Origin: Methylibium sp031393925
GTDB lineage: Bacteria; Pseudomonadota; Gammaproteobacteria; Burkholderiales; Burkholderiaceae_C
Assembly: GCF_031393925.1 (NCBI RefSeq)
Contig: NZ_JANMWL010000219.1
Coordinates: 1 to 11,578, forward strand
Direction of reading: 5' to 3'
DNA length: 11,578 bases
The notes beneath the pieces are model-generated. The model made no database searches. It was not told the origin of the DNA and worked only from the letters and a program-made list of their open reading frames with translations. This document shows positions 1 through 7,400 of this stretch, one piece after another. The translations under genes were made by a program, and so were the position numbers. Position 1 is the stretch's first letter; each line of letters starts with the position of its first letter.

Positions 1-174
1 AGCGCCGCGCGCTTCAGCAGCAAGCTCTGCGGCGGTGAACTGTCACTCTTTCGCGCGGTACTCGGTGATGGCGTGTCCGTCGAGCGATTCGAATACCTCC
101 ACAGCGGTGACCGGCGCTGTGCCTACCGTATTTCCAGTCTGAAATTCCCCTCGACATCGTCAAGCTCAGCTTAG
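1..174 (+). CDS. C-terminal end of a probable SufR/ArsR-like transcriptional regulator (partial)
   Basis: Frame 1 is open from the left edge to TAG at 172-174 and encodes the last 57 residues of a protein that starts outside the window. The readable part contains LCGGELSLFRAVLG followed by GDRRCAYRI. A cysteine near the start, a helix ending in a short LG loop, and a final GD-x2-C-x-YRI strand resemble the C-terminal effector half of winged-helix regulators of the SufR/DeoR-ArsR type, where conserved cysteines can carry an iron-sulfur cluster. The DNA-binding half is not visible, so this rests on a short pattern and not a whole domain. The last dozen residues are serine-rich and unlike a conserved end. 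They run into the palindrome at 178-187, so the native C-terminus may have been replaced at an insertion scar. It faces the truncated glycosyltransferase tail to tail. Confidence 0.55.
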   Translation, partial: SAARFSSKLCGGELSLFRAVLGDGVSVERFEYLHSGDRRCAYRISSLKFPSTSSSSA

Positions 175-235
175 GGCGTGTTAACACAACCGCAGTCCAT
201 CGGCTATCAGCGCGAAGCTGATGAATCCGAGGACG
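175..235 (-). mobile_element. Possible remnant of an IS5-like insertion sequence end
   Basis: On the minus strand the glycosyltransferase reading frame abruptly becomes DDVLGFISFALIADGLRLC and stops. The stop codon overlaps the perfect 10-bp palindrome GTGTTAACAC at 178-187, preceded by GGGC at 174-177. The hydrophobic LGFISFALI-type ending resembles the C-termini of IS5-superfamily transposases, which stop right at the terminal inverted repeat, and GGCGTGTTAACAC is plausible as such a repeat end. No other IS sequence is present, so the rest of the element would have been deleted. The identity as IS5-like is an inference from memory of the family; the change of sequence character at about 235 is what is directly visible. 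Confidence 0.4.
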
Positions 236-879
236 TCGTCGATCTTGGCCGCGATGCGCAGCGGCACACCGCAGGCGATGGCAATCTCAATCGCGCGGTC
301 GACCCGTTTCTCCGGCGAGATGCGCCCGAGGAAGGCGAAGTAATCGCCCGGCTCGGGCTGCAGCCGGTGCAGGTGCTCGGGCAGCCCGTGGTGGACGGTG
401 GCGCGCCAGTTGGCGCCCGCCAGCGGCATGCGCTGGCTGTCGGAAATGGAGACCAACGCCAAGTCGGTGAACTCGCGGTACAGCGGCGCGAGGTCGGGCA
501 GGTCCAGCCGGCCATGCAAGGTGGTCACCGAAGGGGTCGCGCAACGACGCGCCAGCGGGAAGTGCAGGAAGTCGACGTGGAAGTGGATCACGTCGAACTG
601 CTCTGCGGTTGCGAACAAGCGCTCGAGCATCAGCGTGTGCCAGACCAGCCAGTCCGGGCGTCGGCAGTCAAGCCGCAGGCTCTGCTCGACCACCGGCACC
701 AGCCGCGCCCGCGTCACCGAGTCGCCACTGGCAAACAGCGTCACCTCGTGCCCGGCCTCGACCAGCGCCTCGGTCAAGTAAGAGACGACGCGCTCGGTAC
801 CGCCGTAGCCCTGCGGCGGAACGCTTTCAAACAGGGGCGCGACTTGCGCGATTCTGAGTGCCGGAGTTTTAAGGGTCAT
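181..879 (-). CDS. Truncated family-4 glycosyltransferase
   Basis: The protein of 232 residues begins as a GT4-type (GT-B fold) glycosyltransferase. Residues 9-28 carry the N-terminal RIAQVAPLFESVPP-x-GYGGTERV glycine-rich loop, residues 96-125 hold FDVIHFHVDFLH and TTLHGRLD, and residues 183-192 carry FLGRISPEKR, the start of the C-terminal nucleotide-sugar domain. Homology is lost at about residue 213, after LRIAAKID. The rest of the donor-binding domain, including the E-x7-E region that contacts the sugar nucleotide, is missing; normal length would be near 350 residues. The last ~18 residues look foreign, possibly from a transposase. It is therefore probably inactive. Relatives act on the cytoplasmic side in surface-polysaccharide or glycolipid synthesis. 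I chose ATG at 879 because family members start close to RIAQVAPLFE; a GTG at 903 would add eight residues. Neither has a strong ribosome binding site. Confidence 0.75.
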   Translation of the reverse strand: MTLKTPALRIAQVAPLFESVPPQGYGGTERVVSYLTEALVEAGHEVTLFASGDSVTRARLVPVVEQSLRLDCRRPDWLVWHTLMLERLFATAEQFDVIHFHVDFLHFPLARRCATPSVTTLHGRLDLPDLAPLYREFTDLALVSISDSQRMPLAGANWRATVHHGLPEHLHRLQPEPGDYFAFLGRISPEKRVDRAIEIAIACGVPLRIAAKIDDVLGFISFALIADGLRLC

Positions 880-1275
880 CCACGGCAGCAGCAAGCAGCG
901 CACCTTGGACGCGGTGTCGGTCGGCCTCGTCGCGGCGCGGACGCGGCGGCGCTTTTCCGGTGCAAGCCGTGGGAAGTGGCCGGGTAGAGTTCAGCGATGA
1001 GCCGCCGTGCGATGAATGCGGGACGACCGCGACCCGCTCCATGGCGTCTTCGCAGACGCGGGGTCGTTCGAGCGCCGCACGGCATGCCGGCGGCGAACGC
1101 GCTCGCCGATGGCTGCTTCGAGTGCATTTTTTGCAGCAAGCGCACGGCGGTGCAGCCGGCCGATCGCGCCCGCCCGAGCCGATGCTCGATGGCCGCGGAC
1201 GCGCGGCTCATCTGCCCGTAAGTACCAGCGCCGCGTGACCCGATCTTGCGCAAACGTGTTGAACCGGAGACTTTC
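880..1275. other. Stretch of about 400 bp with no recognisable gene
   Basis: Between the glycosyltransferase start and the GFA gene every frame is open or nearly open because of the GC bias, but no translation shows a known motif. The frames are dominated by arginine, alanine and proline, as expected of shadow frames. A run of six T residues (1124-1129) has no convincing stem before it. The stretch probably holds the glycosyltransferase promoter region and decayed sequence. The only useful signal is the GGAG ribosome binding site of the downstream gene at 1266-1269. Confidence 0.5.
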
Positions 1276-1680
1276 ATGCTGAGCGGCGGCTGCCTGTGTG
1301 GCGCAGTGCGCTACGAAATCGACGGCGAGCTCGGGCCCATCGTGCTGTGCCATTGCGGCCAGTGCCGCAAGGCGCAGGGCTCGGCCTTCGCGGCGGTGGC
1401 GCCGGTGCCGGCGGCGCGGTGGCGCTTGCTCTCGGGCGCCGAGCAGTTGGTGTCGTATGAATCCTCGCCCGGCAAGTGGCGCAGCTTCTGCGTGCGCTGC
1501 GGCTCGCCGATCCACAGCCGTCGCGATGCGCTGCCGGCCGCCTTGCGTCTGCGCGTCGGCACGCTCGACGCGCCGCTCGGGCACGGGCCGGTGGCGCACA
1601 TCCATGTGGCCTCAAAGGCCGATTGGTGGGACATCACCGACGACCTGCCCCAACACGCCGGCATCGAACCTGGGCGCTGA
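1276..1680 (+). CDS. GFA / CENP-V family zinc-binding protein
   Basis: This 134-residue protein belongs to the GFA family, named after the glutathione-dependent formaldehyde-activating enzyme. Residues 3-13 read SGGCLCGAVRY, the hallmark opening, with C6 and C8. C25, C27 and C30 lie in CHCGQCRKAQG, and C72 and C75 lie in FCVRCGSP. By analogy with the Paracoccus Gfa structure, C6/C8/C72/C75 would hold the structural zinc and C25/C27/C30 the second zinc where the thiol substrate binds. All seven cysteines and the overall length match the family, so the gene looks intact. Most bacterial members have no proven reaction; binding of S-hydroxymethylglutathione is known only for a few. ATG at 1276 is preceded by GGAG at 1266-1269 with suitable spacing; an upstream in-frame start would add ten unconserved residues. 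It stands alone on its strand and converges with the M48 peptidase. Confidence 0.9.
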   Translation: MLSGGCLCGAVRYEIDGELGPIVLCHCGQCRKAQGSAFAAVAPVPAARWRLLSGAEQLVSYESSPGKWRSFCVRCGSPIHSRRDALPAALRLRVGTLDAPLGHGPVAHIHVASKADWWDITDDLPQHAGIEPGR

Positions 1681-1748
1681 GGGTCGCGCACGCTCGGACG
1701 CGCGCCGGGCTCGGTGCGCAGCCCAGCGTCAAGCACGGGGCGACGGAC

Positions 1749-2372
1749 TCATTGCGTCAAGGCGCGCAGGTGCGCAACGCGCTTTCGCGTGCCCGGGTGG
1801 GTGGCGGTGTCGTTGACCATCGGCAGGGTGTGAAACAGCGCCAGCGCCGTCTCCCGCGATTCACCGACCCGCGCGAGCACGCTCCAGGCATAGGCATCCG
1901 CCGCGTATTCCTGCTCGTGCGCCAGCGCCGAGGCCTCGCGGCCCAACGCGCCGGCCACCGCGTCGGTCTTGTGCTGCACCACCTCGTCGGGAATGTGCTT
2001 CTGGAACAGCCGCCCCATGGCCGACCAGTGGCCGTGCGCGACGTGTCCGAGTTCGTGCGCCAGCACGAACAAGCGCTCGCCTTCGCTCAGGTCGGCCAGC
2101 GAGACATTGACCACGATGATGCGGCCGAGCAGGCATTCGGCCACCTTGGAGCCGCGCACGACCTGCAGCCTCACCTTCACGGGCAGCGTCACGAGAGGAA
2201 GCAGGCGCTCGAAGCTGCGCTGCACGCGCTGCGCCTCGGGGCTGCCGGGGTCGGCCAGTTCCAGCGCATCGAGCTGCTGGTGTTGCGAGCGGTCCAGCAC
2301 GTCCAGAATGTCTTCGCCGCACCAGACGGGCGGAGCGGCGAAAACAAACAAGGCCAAGAGGGCAGCGCGCAT
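1749..2372 (-). CDS. Exported M48-family zinc metalloprotease
   Basis: This 207-residue protein is an M48 (Ste24/HtpX/BepA-like) metallopeptidase. Residues 1-18 form a short Sec signal peptide with a hydrophobic core (ALLALFVFAAPPVW). The cysteine after it lacks a good lipobox, so a soluble periplasmic protein is more likely than a lipoprotein. HELGH at 106-110 supplies two zinc-ligand histidines and the catalytic glutamate. E155 in EYAAD is the likely third ligand. THPGTRKRVAHL near the end is the usual M48 C-terminal motif. No membrane segments or TPR repeats follow, so it is a compact single-domain member, possibly involved in envelope protein quality control. ATG at 2372 is supported by a GGAGGTG ribosome binding site about five bases upstream and by the signal peptide; a longer in-frame extension is not signal-like. 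It is divergent from ychF and convergent with the GFA gene. Confidence 0.9.
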   Translation of the reverse strand: MRAALLALFVFAAPPVWCGEDILDVLDRSQHQQLDALELADPGSPEAQRVQRSFERLLPLVTLPVKVRLQVVRGSKVAECLLGRIIVVNVSLADLSEGERLFVLAHELGHVAHGHWSAMGRLFQKHIPDEVVQHKTDAVAGALGREASALAHEQEYAADAYAWSVLARVGESRETALALFHTLPMVNDTATHPGTRKRVAHLRALTQ

Positions 2373-2575
2373 GGGCACCTCCGTTGTGCTGGTCTCCCGA
2401 TACATCCGGGTTTCCACTGAACTAGTGCAAACGGCGTGCCAGTTTGAGACAAGAATTCGGGATTCCCGCAAATATTTCTACTAAAAGCAGGGCGGCGTTC
2501 GTCCACCAGCCCCTAGGCAAGCCCTCGGTCGGCGTCGCGTGTACCCACCGGGACGCCGCTGCGGCCTGGCCGGCG

Positions 2576-2618
2576 GGCGCCATCCGGCGGCTGTGGCGTC
2601 CGATGGCGCCGCTAAAAT
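2576..2618 (+). promoter_or_regulatory. Probable ychF promoter with an adjacent inverted repeat
   Basis: TAAAAT at 2613-2618, in the context GCTAAAATCG, is a good -10 box of the kind common in Burkholderiales. It lies about 70 bases before the ychF start codon. No strong -35 is visible; the best is CTGTGG at 2591-2596 with a 16-base spacer. Directly upstream are two perfect 9-bp inverted arms, GGCGCCATC at 2576-2584 and GATGGCGCC at 2602-2610, separated by 17 bases, which could bind a dimeric regulator. In such GC-rich DNA a chance inverted repeat is not excluded. The rest of the 314-bp divergent region (2373-2686) must also contain the M48 peptidase promoter, which I could not place. Confidence 0.4.
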
Positions 2619-2686
2619 CGCCGCCCACACGCCTTGCGCCGCCCGAGCGCAGCAGCGCGCTGCACCCCACTCGAAAGCCTTTTGCC

Positions 2687-3781
2687 ATGAGCCTCAAATG
2701 CGGCATCGTGGGCCTGCCCAATGTGGGCAAGTCCACTCTTTTCAATGCGCTGACCAAGGCCGGCATCGCGGCCGAGAACTACCCGTTCTGCACCATCGAG
2801 CCCAACGTCGGCATCGTCGAGCTGCCCGACCCGCGCCTCGCGGCCCTGGCGGCGATCGTCAAGCCCGAGCGGGTGCTGCCGGCGATCGTGGAGTTTGTCG
2901 ACATCGCCGGGCTGGTGGCGGGGGCCAGCAAGGGCGAGGGCCTGGGCAACCAGTTCCTCGCGCACATCCGCGAGACCGACGCGATCGTCAACGTGGTGCG
3001 CTGCTTCGACGATGAAAACGTCATCCATGTGGCCGGCAAGGTGGACCCGCTGTCCGACGTCGAGGTGATCCAGACCGAGCTGTGCCTGGCCGACCTGACC
3101 ACGGTCGACAAGACCTTGCAGCGCTCGCTCAAGGCCGCGAAGTCGGGCAACGACAAGGAGGCCGCCAAGCTGGTCGACGTGCTGCAGCAGTGTCACGATG
3201 CCTTGAACGAGGCGCGGCCTGCCCGCAGCATCGCGTTCAGCAAGGAGCAGCTCGCCATCCTCGCGCCGCTGTGCCTCATCACCGCCAAGCCGGCGATGTT
3301 CGTCGGCAACGTCGACGAGGGCGGCTTCGAGAACAACCCCTACCTCGACAAGCTGCGCGCCTACGCGGCATCGCAAGGCGCGCCGGTGGTGGCGATCTGC
3401 GCCAAGACCGAGGCCGAGCTGGCCGACATGGCCGACGAGGACAAGCTCATGTTCCTGGCCGAGATGGGGCAGGACGAGCCGGGCCTCAACCGCTTGATCA
3501 GGAGCGCCTTCACGCTACTCGGGCTGCAGACCTACTTCACCGCCGGCGTGAAGGAAGTGCGCGCCTGGACCATCCACGTGGGCGACACCGCGCCGCAGGC
3601 CGCCGCCGCGATCCACACCGACTTCGAGCGCGGCTTCATCCGCGCCCAGACCATCGCCTACGCCGACTTCATCGCCTGCAAGGGCGAGCAGGGCGCCAAG
3701 GAGGCGGGAAAGATGCGCGCCGAGGGCAAGGAGTACGTCGTCAAGGACGGCGACGTGTTGCACTTCCTGTTCAACGTGTGA
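2687..3781 (+). CDS. ychF: YchF/OLA1 family ATPase
   Basis: This complete 364-residue protein is the universally conserved Obg-related P-loop NTPase YchF, which in E. coli binds ribosomes, prefers ATP over GTP, and influences stress responses. The P-loop GLPNVGKST is at residues 9-17, the G3 motif DIAGLV at 72-77, and NVDE at 208-211 takes the place of the NKxD guanine motif, in line with ATP preference. The central helical insert (about 130-195) and a C-terminal TGS domain (about 278-362, ending DGDVLHFLFNV) follow in the normal order. Length and ends match the family exactly. ATG at 2687 gives the canonical start MSLKCGIVGLPNVGK; the in-frame extension upstream has no homology. No strong ribosome binding site is visible. 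It appears to be monocistronic, with its own -10 box about 70 bases upstream. Confidence 0.97.
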   Translation: MSLKCGIVGLPNVGKSTLFNALTKAGIAAENYPFCTIEPNVGIVELPDPRLAALAAIVKPERVLPAIVEFVDIAGLVAGASKGEGLGNQFLAHIRETDAIVNVVRCFDDENVIHVAGKVDPLSDVEVIQTELCLADLTTVDKTLQRSLKAAKSGNDKEAAKLVDVLQQCHDALNEARPARSIAFSKEQLAILAPLCLITAKPAMFVGNVDEGGFENNPYLDKLRAYAASQGAPVVAICAKTEAELADMADEDKLMFLAEMGQDEPGLNRLIRSAFTLLGLQTYFTAGVKEVRAWTIHVGDTAPQAAAAIHTDFERGFIRAQTIAYADFIACKGEQGAKEAGKMRAEGKEYVVKDGDVLHFLFNV

Positions 3782-3787
3782 GCCGAA

Positions 3788-3815
3788 GGGACGGGATCAC
3801 GACAGTTCCCGTTCC
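3788..3815 (+). terminator. Hairpin just after ychF
   Basis: Seven bases after the ychF stop, GGGACGGGA (3788-3796) can pair with TCCCGTTCC (3807-3815) through nine pairs including one G-U, around a 10-base loop. No T-run follows, so it is not a classical intrinsic terminator. It may be a processing or stability hairpin, or contribute to Rho-dependent termination. Confidence 0.35.
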
Positions 3816-3820
3816 GCGCC

Positions 3821-3961
3821 ATGAAGCCACGTATTTCCCTGATTCCCGGGTTTCTTGCTGATGGCGGCTTCACAGCGATCGCGCCACCCAACCCACTCGG
3901 CGGGGGCGGCAAGCCCGAGACGCCAACGAAGCCATTGACCCCGGACTTTGCATCGATCTAG
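3821..3961 (+). CDS. Possible 46-residue small ORF, function unknown
   Basis: An open frame runs from ATG at 3821 to TAG at 3959-3961, whose last bases lie inside the palindrome upstream of the antitoxin. The predicted peptide starts MKPRISLIPGFLADGGF, has a PLGGGGKP glycine run near residue 31, and ends in a proline/threonine-rich part. It has no cysteines, no clear signal peptide, and no recognisable domain. No good ribosome binding site precedes it. It could be a real short gene, a remnant, or chance; I lean towards chance or a remnant. Confidence 0.2.
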   Translation: MKPRISLIPGFLADGGFTAIAPPNPLGGGGKPETPTKPLTPDFASI

Positions 3962-3980
3962 CTAGCTAGCTAGATATAGT
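3948..3980 (+). promoter_or_regulatory. Antitoxin promoter with a 20-bp perfect palindromic operator
   Basis: ATCTAGCTAGCTAGCTAGAT at 3956-3975 is a perfect 20-bp palindrome built from CTAG units. It contrasts sharply with the GC-rich surroundings. TTGCAT (3948-3953) could serve as -35 and either TAGATA (3971-3976, spacer 17) or TATAGT (3975-3980, spacer 21) as -10, so the palindrome fills the promoter core. Phd/YefM antitoxins are known to repress their own promoters by binding short palindromes next to the start site, so this is the expected place for the operator. The antitoxin ATG follows 38 bases after the palindrome. Confidence 0.6.
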
Positions 3981-4012
3981 TTGACGCGTGCGAATTGAGA
4001 GAGGTGGGCTCC

Positions 4013-4225
4013 ATGACTCCCATTGCATTGTTCGAGGCGAAGAACCGGCTTTCGGAATTGATCGACCGCGTGCAGGCCGGCGAGGAGTTCGTCATCACGC
4101 GTCGCGGCAAGGAGGTCGCGCGCCTTGCGTTGCCCGAGGCCAGCGACGCCGGGCAGCGCGCCAGTGATGCATCAGCACGAAATCAAGCTCGCCAACCTGG
4201 CGCGCACGCATCAGCTCGGCGGTGA
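4013..4225 (+). CDS. Phd/YefM-type antitoxin, C-terminus apparently replaced, no toxin partner
   Basis: Residues 1-42 of this 70-residue product match the DNA-binding N-terminal domain of type II antitoxins of the Phd/YefM family: TPIALFEAKNRLSELIDRV, then AGEEFVITRRGKEVARL. In this family the N-terminal domain binds the operator, while the C-terminal half wraps and neutralises the toxin. Here the C-terminal 25 or so residues are low-complexity (Ala, Arg, Gln, Ser) and lie antisense to a DUF4148-type relic, so the toxin-binding part is probably lost. No toxin gene (Doc, RelE/YoeB or PIN type) follows. ATG at 4013 has an AGAGGTGG-like ribosome binding site; a TTG at 3995 would add six residues. 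The gene could still make a solitary DNA-binding protein acting on its own palindrome. Confidence 0.75.
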   Translation: MTPIALFEAKNRLSELIDRVQAGEEFVITRRGKEVARLALPEASDAGQRASDASARNQARQPGAHASARR

Positions 4226-4372
4226 CTTCCGCGCGCGTGGACGGTCTGCCTTGTGTCTCGGCTGCAGCAGCCACGATGGCGAGGGCGGCCACGACGGGCA
4301 GGACGGCGAGGGTCGCGAGCGCACCGCGAGCGCGGTGCCGGCAGCCGCAGCAACGCGCGGCGACGCATGCAC
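4095..4372 (-). pseudogene. Degraded DUF4148-type exported protein gene
   Basis: One minus frame ending at 4095 reads LATLAVLPVVAALAIVAAAAE, then STRAEVTAELMRARQVGELD. A hydrophobic signal segment followed by TRAEV-x-AEL-x2-AR-x2-GELD is the signature of small DUF4148 secreted proteins, which are abundant in Burkholderiales and have no known function. No start codon lies close to the signal segment in this frame. In a neighbouring frame, GTG at 4372 begins VHASPRVAAAAGTALA, which would join the signal segment smoothly if the 11-base offset between the repeats at 4314-4333 were removed. The residues after GELD (FVLMHHW and a tail of Arg and Pro) are unlike the family and lie opposite the antitoxin coding sequence. 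Both ends therefore look damaged. Confidence 0.5.
4314..4333. repeat. 9-bp direct repeat at an 11-base offset
   Basis: CGCGAGCGC occurs at 4314-4322 and again at 4325-4333. Removing one 11-base unit would fuse the signal-peptide-like frame starting at 4372 to the DUF4148 frame ending at 4095. This fits a slippage duplication that broke the gene. The two 11-base units are not identical in their last two positions, so chance similarity in GC-rich DNA is possible. Confidence 0.4.
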
Positions 4373-4492
4373 GGTGGGCGCCGCGCCTCGACCGCAGTGG
4401 CTCGCCGGGCGGCCATCGTGCCCGTGGCGACCGATACGTTCTACCGCGCAGGGTCGCTTGTTGAATGCCGGTGGTAGGCTGTTTCCCGCACC

Positions 4493-7400
4493 ATGGTCGC
4501 CTCGCACGCCCGCGCGTCCACTGCGCCTTCAACCACCGACAAGCCCGAAGCGCCGGCCCCCCTGGCGGTACATGCGGGGATCGCCCTCGCCTATGCGGTC
4601 GTCGGCGCGGTCGCGCTGTTGCTCACGGCCACGCCCGGCTATGCGTCGCCGCTCTTTCCGCCGGCCGGCATCGCGCTGGCCGCCGCGCTGGTGTACGGCC
4701 GGCGCGCCTTGCCGGCGGTGGCGCTCGGCAGCCTGGGTGTGCAGGGCTGGCTGTTCTTGCAGCGCGGCCACGGCACCGCCAACGAACTGACCGCGCTGGC
4801 GTTGGCGCTGGCGATCGCCCTGGGCGCCGCGTTGCAGGCCGGCTTCGGCGCCTGGCTGGTGCGACGCACGGTGCAATGGCCATTGACGCTCGACCGGCCG
4901 ATGGCGGTGACACGCCTGTTCGCGCTCGGCGGGGCGCTGGCCTGCACGCTCAACGCCAGCAGCTCGAGCGCCGCGCTGTGGCTGACCGGGGCGGTGCCCG
5001 CCGGGCAAATCGCGACCACGTGGTGGACGTGGTGGGGTGGCGACACGCTGGGCACCATCATCGCCACGCCGGTGGTGCTGACCTTGATCGGCCGCCCGCG
5101 CGAGGCCTGGCGCTCACGCAGGCTGACCGTGGCGCTGCCACTGGCGCTGGCCATGCTGTTGCTGGGCGGCGCGATCGTCCAGGTGGCGCGCTGGCAGGAG
5201 CAACGCAGCGAGGCCCGCTTCGAGCGCGACGCTTCGCATGTCAGCCGCAACCTCGAGCTGCGGCTCAATGCCCATCTCGACGCGCTCGAAGGCATGCGCG
5301 GCGTCTACATCGCCTCGCAGGAGGTGGACGCCGAGCAGTTCGCGCGGGCCAGCGCGCCGTGGTTGCGCAAGTTGCCGGGCGCGCAGGCGATCGGCTGGCA
5401 CGAGCGCGTCGCGCGCGCGGACCTCGGCCGCTTCGAGGCGCGCGTGCGCACGCAGGGACCGAGCGACTACCGCGTGTTCGACCGCGACGCCGTCCTGACG
5501 GCGTCCGACACCGAGGTGATCGCCATGCGCCACATCCAGCCGCAGCGCGGCAACGAGGGCGCGCTCGGCTTGAATGCGCTGTCGGTCGACGCGGCACGCC
5601 GGACGATCGCGCGCGCACGGCTCGTCGACATGCCGCTCGCGACCACGGCGTTTCGTTTGACGCAAGAGACCGCACAGCAACTCGGCGTGGTGGTGTTCCA
5701 GGCGGTGCGCCGGCCCGACGCACCGCCTGAGACCGCGCTGCAAGGCCTGGTGTTCATCACGCTGCGCATGGACGACACGCTGGCCGCGCTGCCGCAGGGC
5801 ACACACGGCTATCTGCAGGTTTGCCTGATCGACACCGAGGCGCCACCGTCGATGCGCCGGCTCGCCGGGCCCGCGGCCTGCGCCGAGGAAGATGACGGCG
5901 CGGCGCTGTCGCAGCATGTGGCGATGCCGTTCGCCGGCCGCGCCTGGGAGCTTCGCATCCGCGCGCCGCACGGCGTGCCGCCGGTCTCGCGCGGCCTGCT
6001 CGCGAGCGACAGCGGCACGGCCTGGCTGTTGGCCATCGCCGGCCTGGCGGCCACCGGCCTGCTCGGCGCGTTGCTGCTCATCGTCACCGGGCGCGCGCGG
6101 CTGACCGCGAGCACCATGGCCGAGCGCACGCGCCAACTGGAGCACGAAGTGGCCGAGCGTCGCTCCACCGAGCTCGCACTGCGCGAGAGCGAGCAGAGCT
6201 TTCGCGGCATTTTCAACACGGTGCCGATCGGCATCGTCTACACCGACCTGCAAAGTCGCATCCAGCATCCCAATGCAGCGTTTTGCACGATGACGGGCTA
6301 CAGCGAGCGCGACTTGCTGATGCGCTCGGTGATCGATCTCACCCACGAAGAAGACCGTGCCGGCGACCTCAGCGCGCGCGCCGACCTGTTGGAAGGGCGT
6401 CGCACGCGCTATCGGCGCCGCAAGCGCTACGTGACCCGGGACGGGAGCGTCATGTGGGGCGACGTCACGGTGAGCCTGTTGCGCAACGAGCGCGGCGAGC
6501 CGCACCGCCTGGTCGGAGTCCTCGAGGACATCAGCGAACGTCTGCATCTGGAGCAGGCGCACACCGCGCGCGAATCGGCCGAGACGGCCAACCAGGCGAA
6601 GAGCGTTTTCCTCTCGCGCATGAGCCACGAACTGCGCACACCGCTCAACGCCATGCTCGGCTTCGCGCAGCTGATCGACCTCGACCAGGGCGCCACGCTC
6701 GCCGAACGCCACCGCGTCTGGGTCGGCCAGATCCAGCAGGCCGGCTGGCACCTGCTGGAGATGATCAACGATGTGCTCGACCTGTCGCGCATCGAGTCGG
6801 GGTCGCTGCGCCTGGCCCCAGAACCGTTGGCCCTGGAGCCCTTGATCACCGCGTCGCTGGCCCTGGTGGAGCCGCAGGCACGCGCGCAGGGCGTCATGCT
6901 GACGCGCACGCGCGCGGCGCACCCGCCGGTGCGTGTGCTGGCCGACGCCACGCGCATGAAGCAGATCCTCACCAACCTGCTGAGCAATGCGGTCAAGTAC
7001 AACCGCCCGGGCGGCGAAGTGCGCATCAGCACGCGCTGCATGGAGCCGGTGGGCGGCAGCGGCGCGCTGCTCGAGCTCGACGTGAGCGACTCCGGCCAGG
7101 GCATGAGCGCCGAGCAGCTCGCCCAGCTGTTCCAGCCCTTCAACCGCCTGGGGCGCGAGCGCGGTGCCGTCGACGGCACCGGCATCGGCCTGGTGATCGC
7201 CAAGCTGCTGGCCGAGCGGCAGGGCGGCTCGCTGCGGGTGGCAAGCGCCCCCGGCGTGGGCTCGACCTTCACGCTGGTGGTGCCGCTCACCACCGAGCCG
7301 CAGGCGCCCAGCGTACACGCCGCGCTCGAGGAGATTGACTCCGACTACCACCGCCGTCAGGTGCTCTACATCGAGGACAACGAGATCAACGTCGAGGTGA

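Noticed and set aside
178..987. A 269-codon plus-strand frame opposite the truncated glycosyltransferase
   Set aside because: Recognisable GT4 motifs are on the minus strand. The plus-strand translation is low-complexity and starts inside the palindrome at the putative IS end.
876..1277. A 133-codon minus-strand frame in the gene-less stretch
   Set aside because: No motif, no ribosome binding site, and composition like other shadow frames; it also covers the start of the GFA gene and the glycosyltransferase N-terminus.
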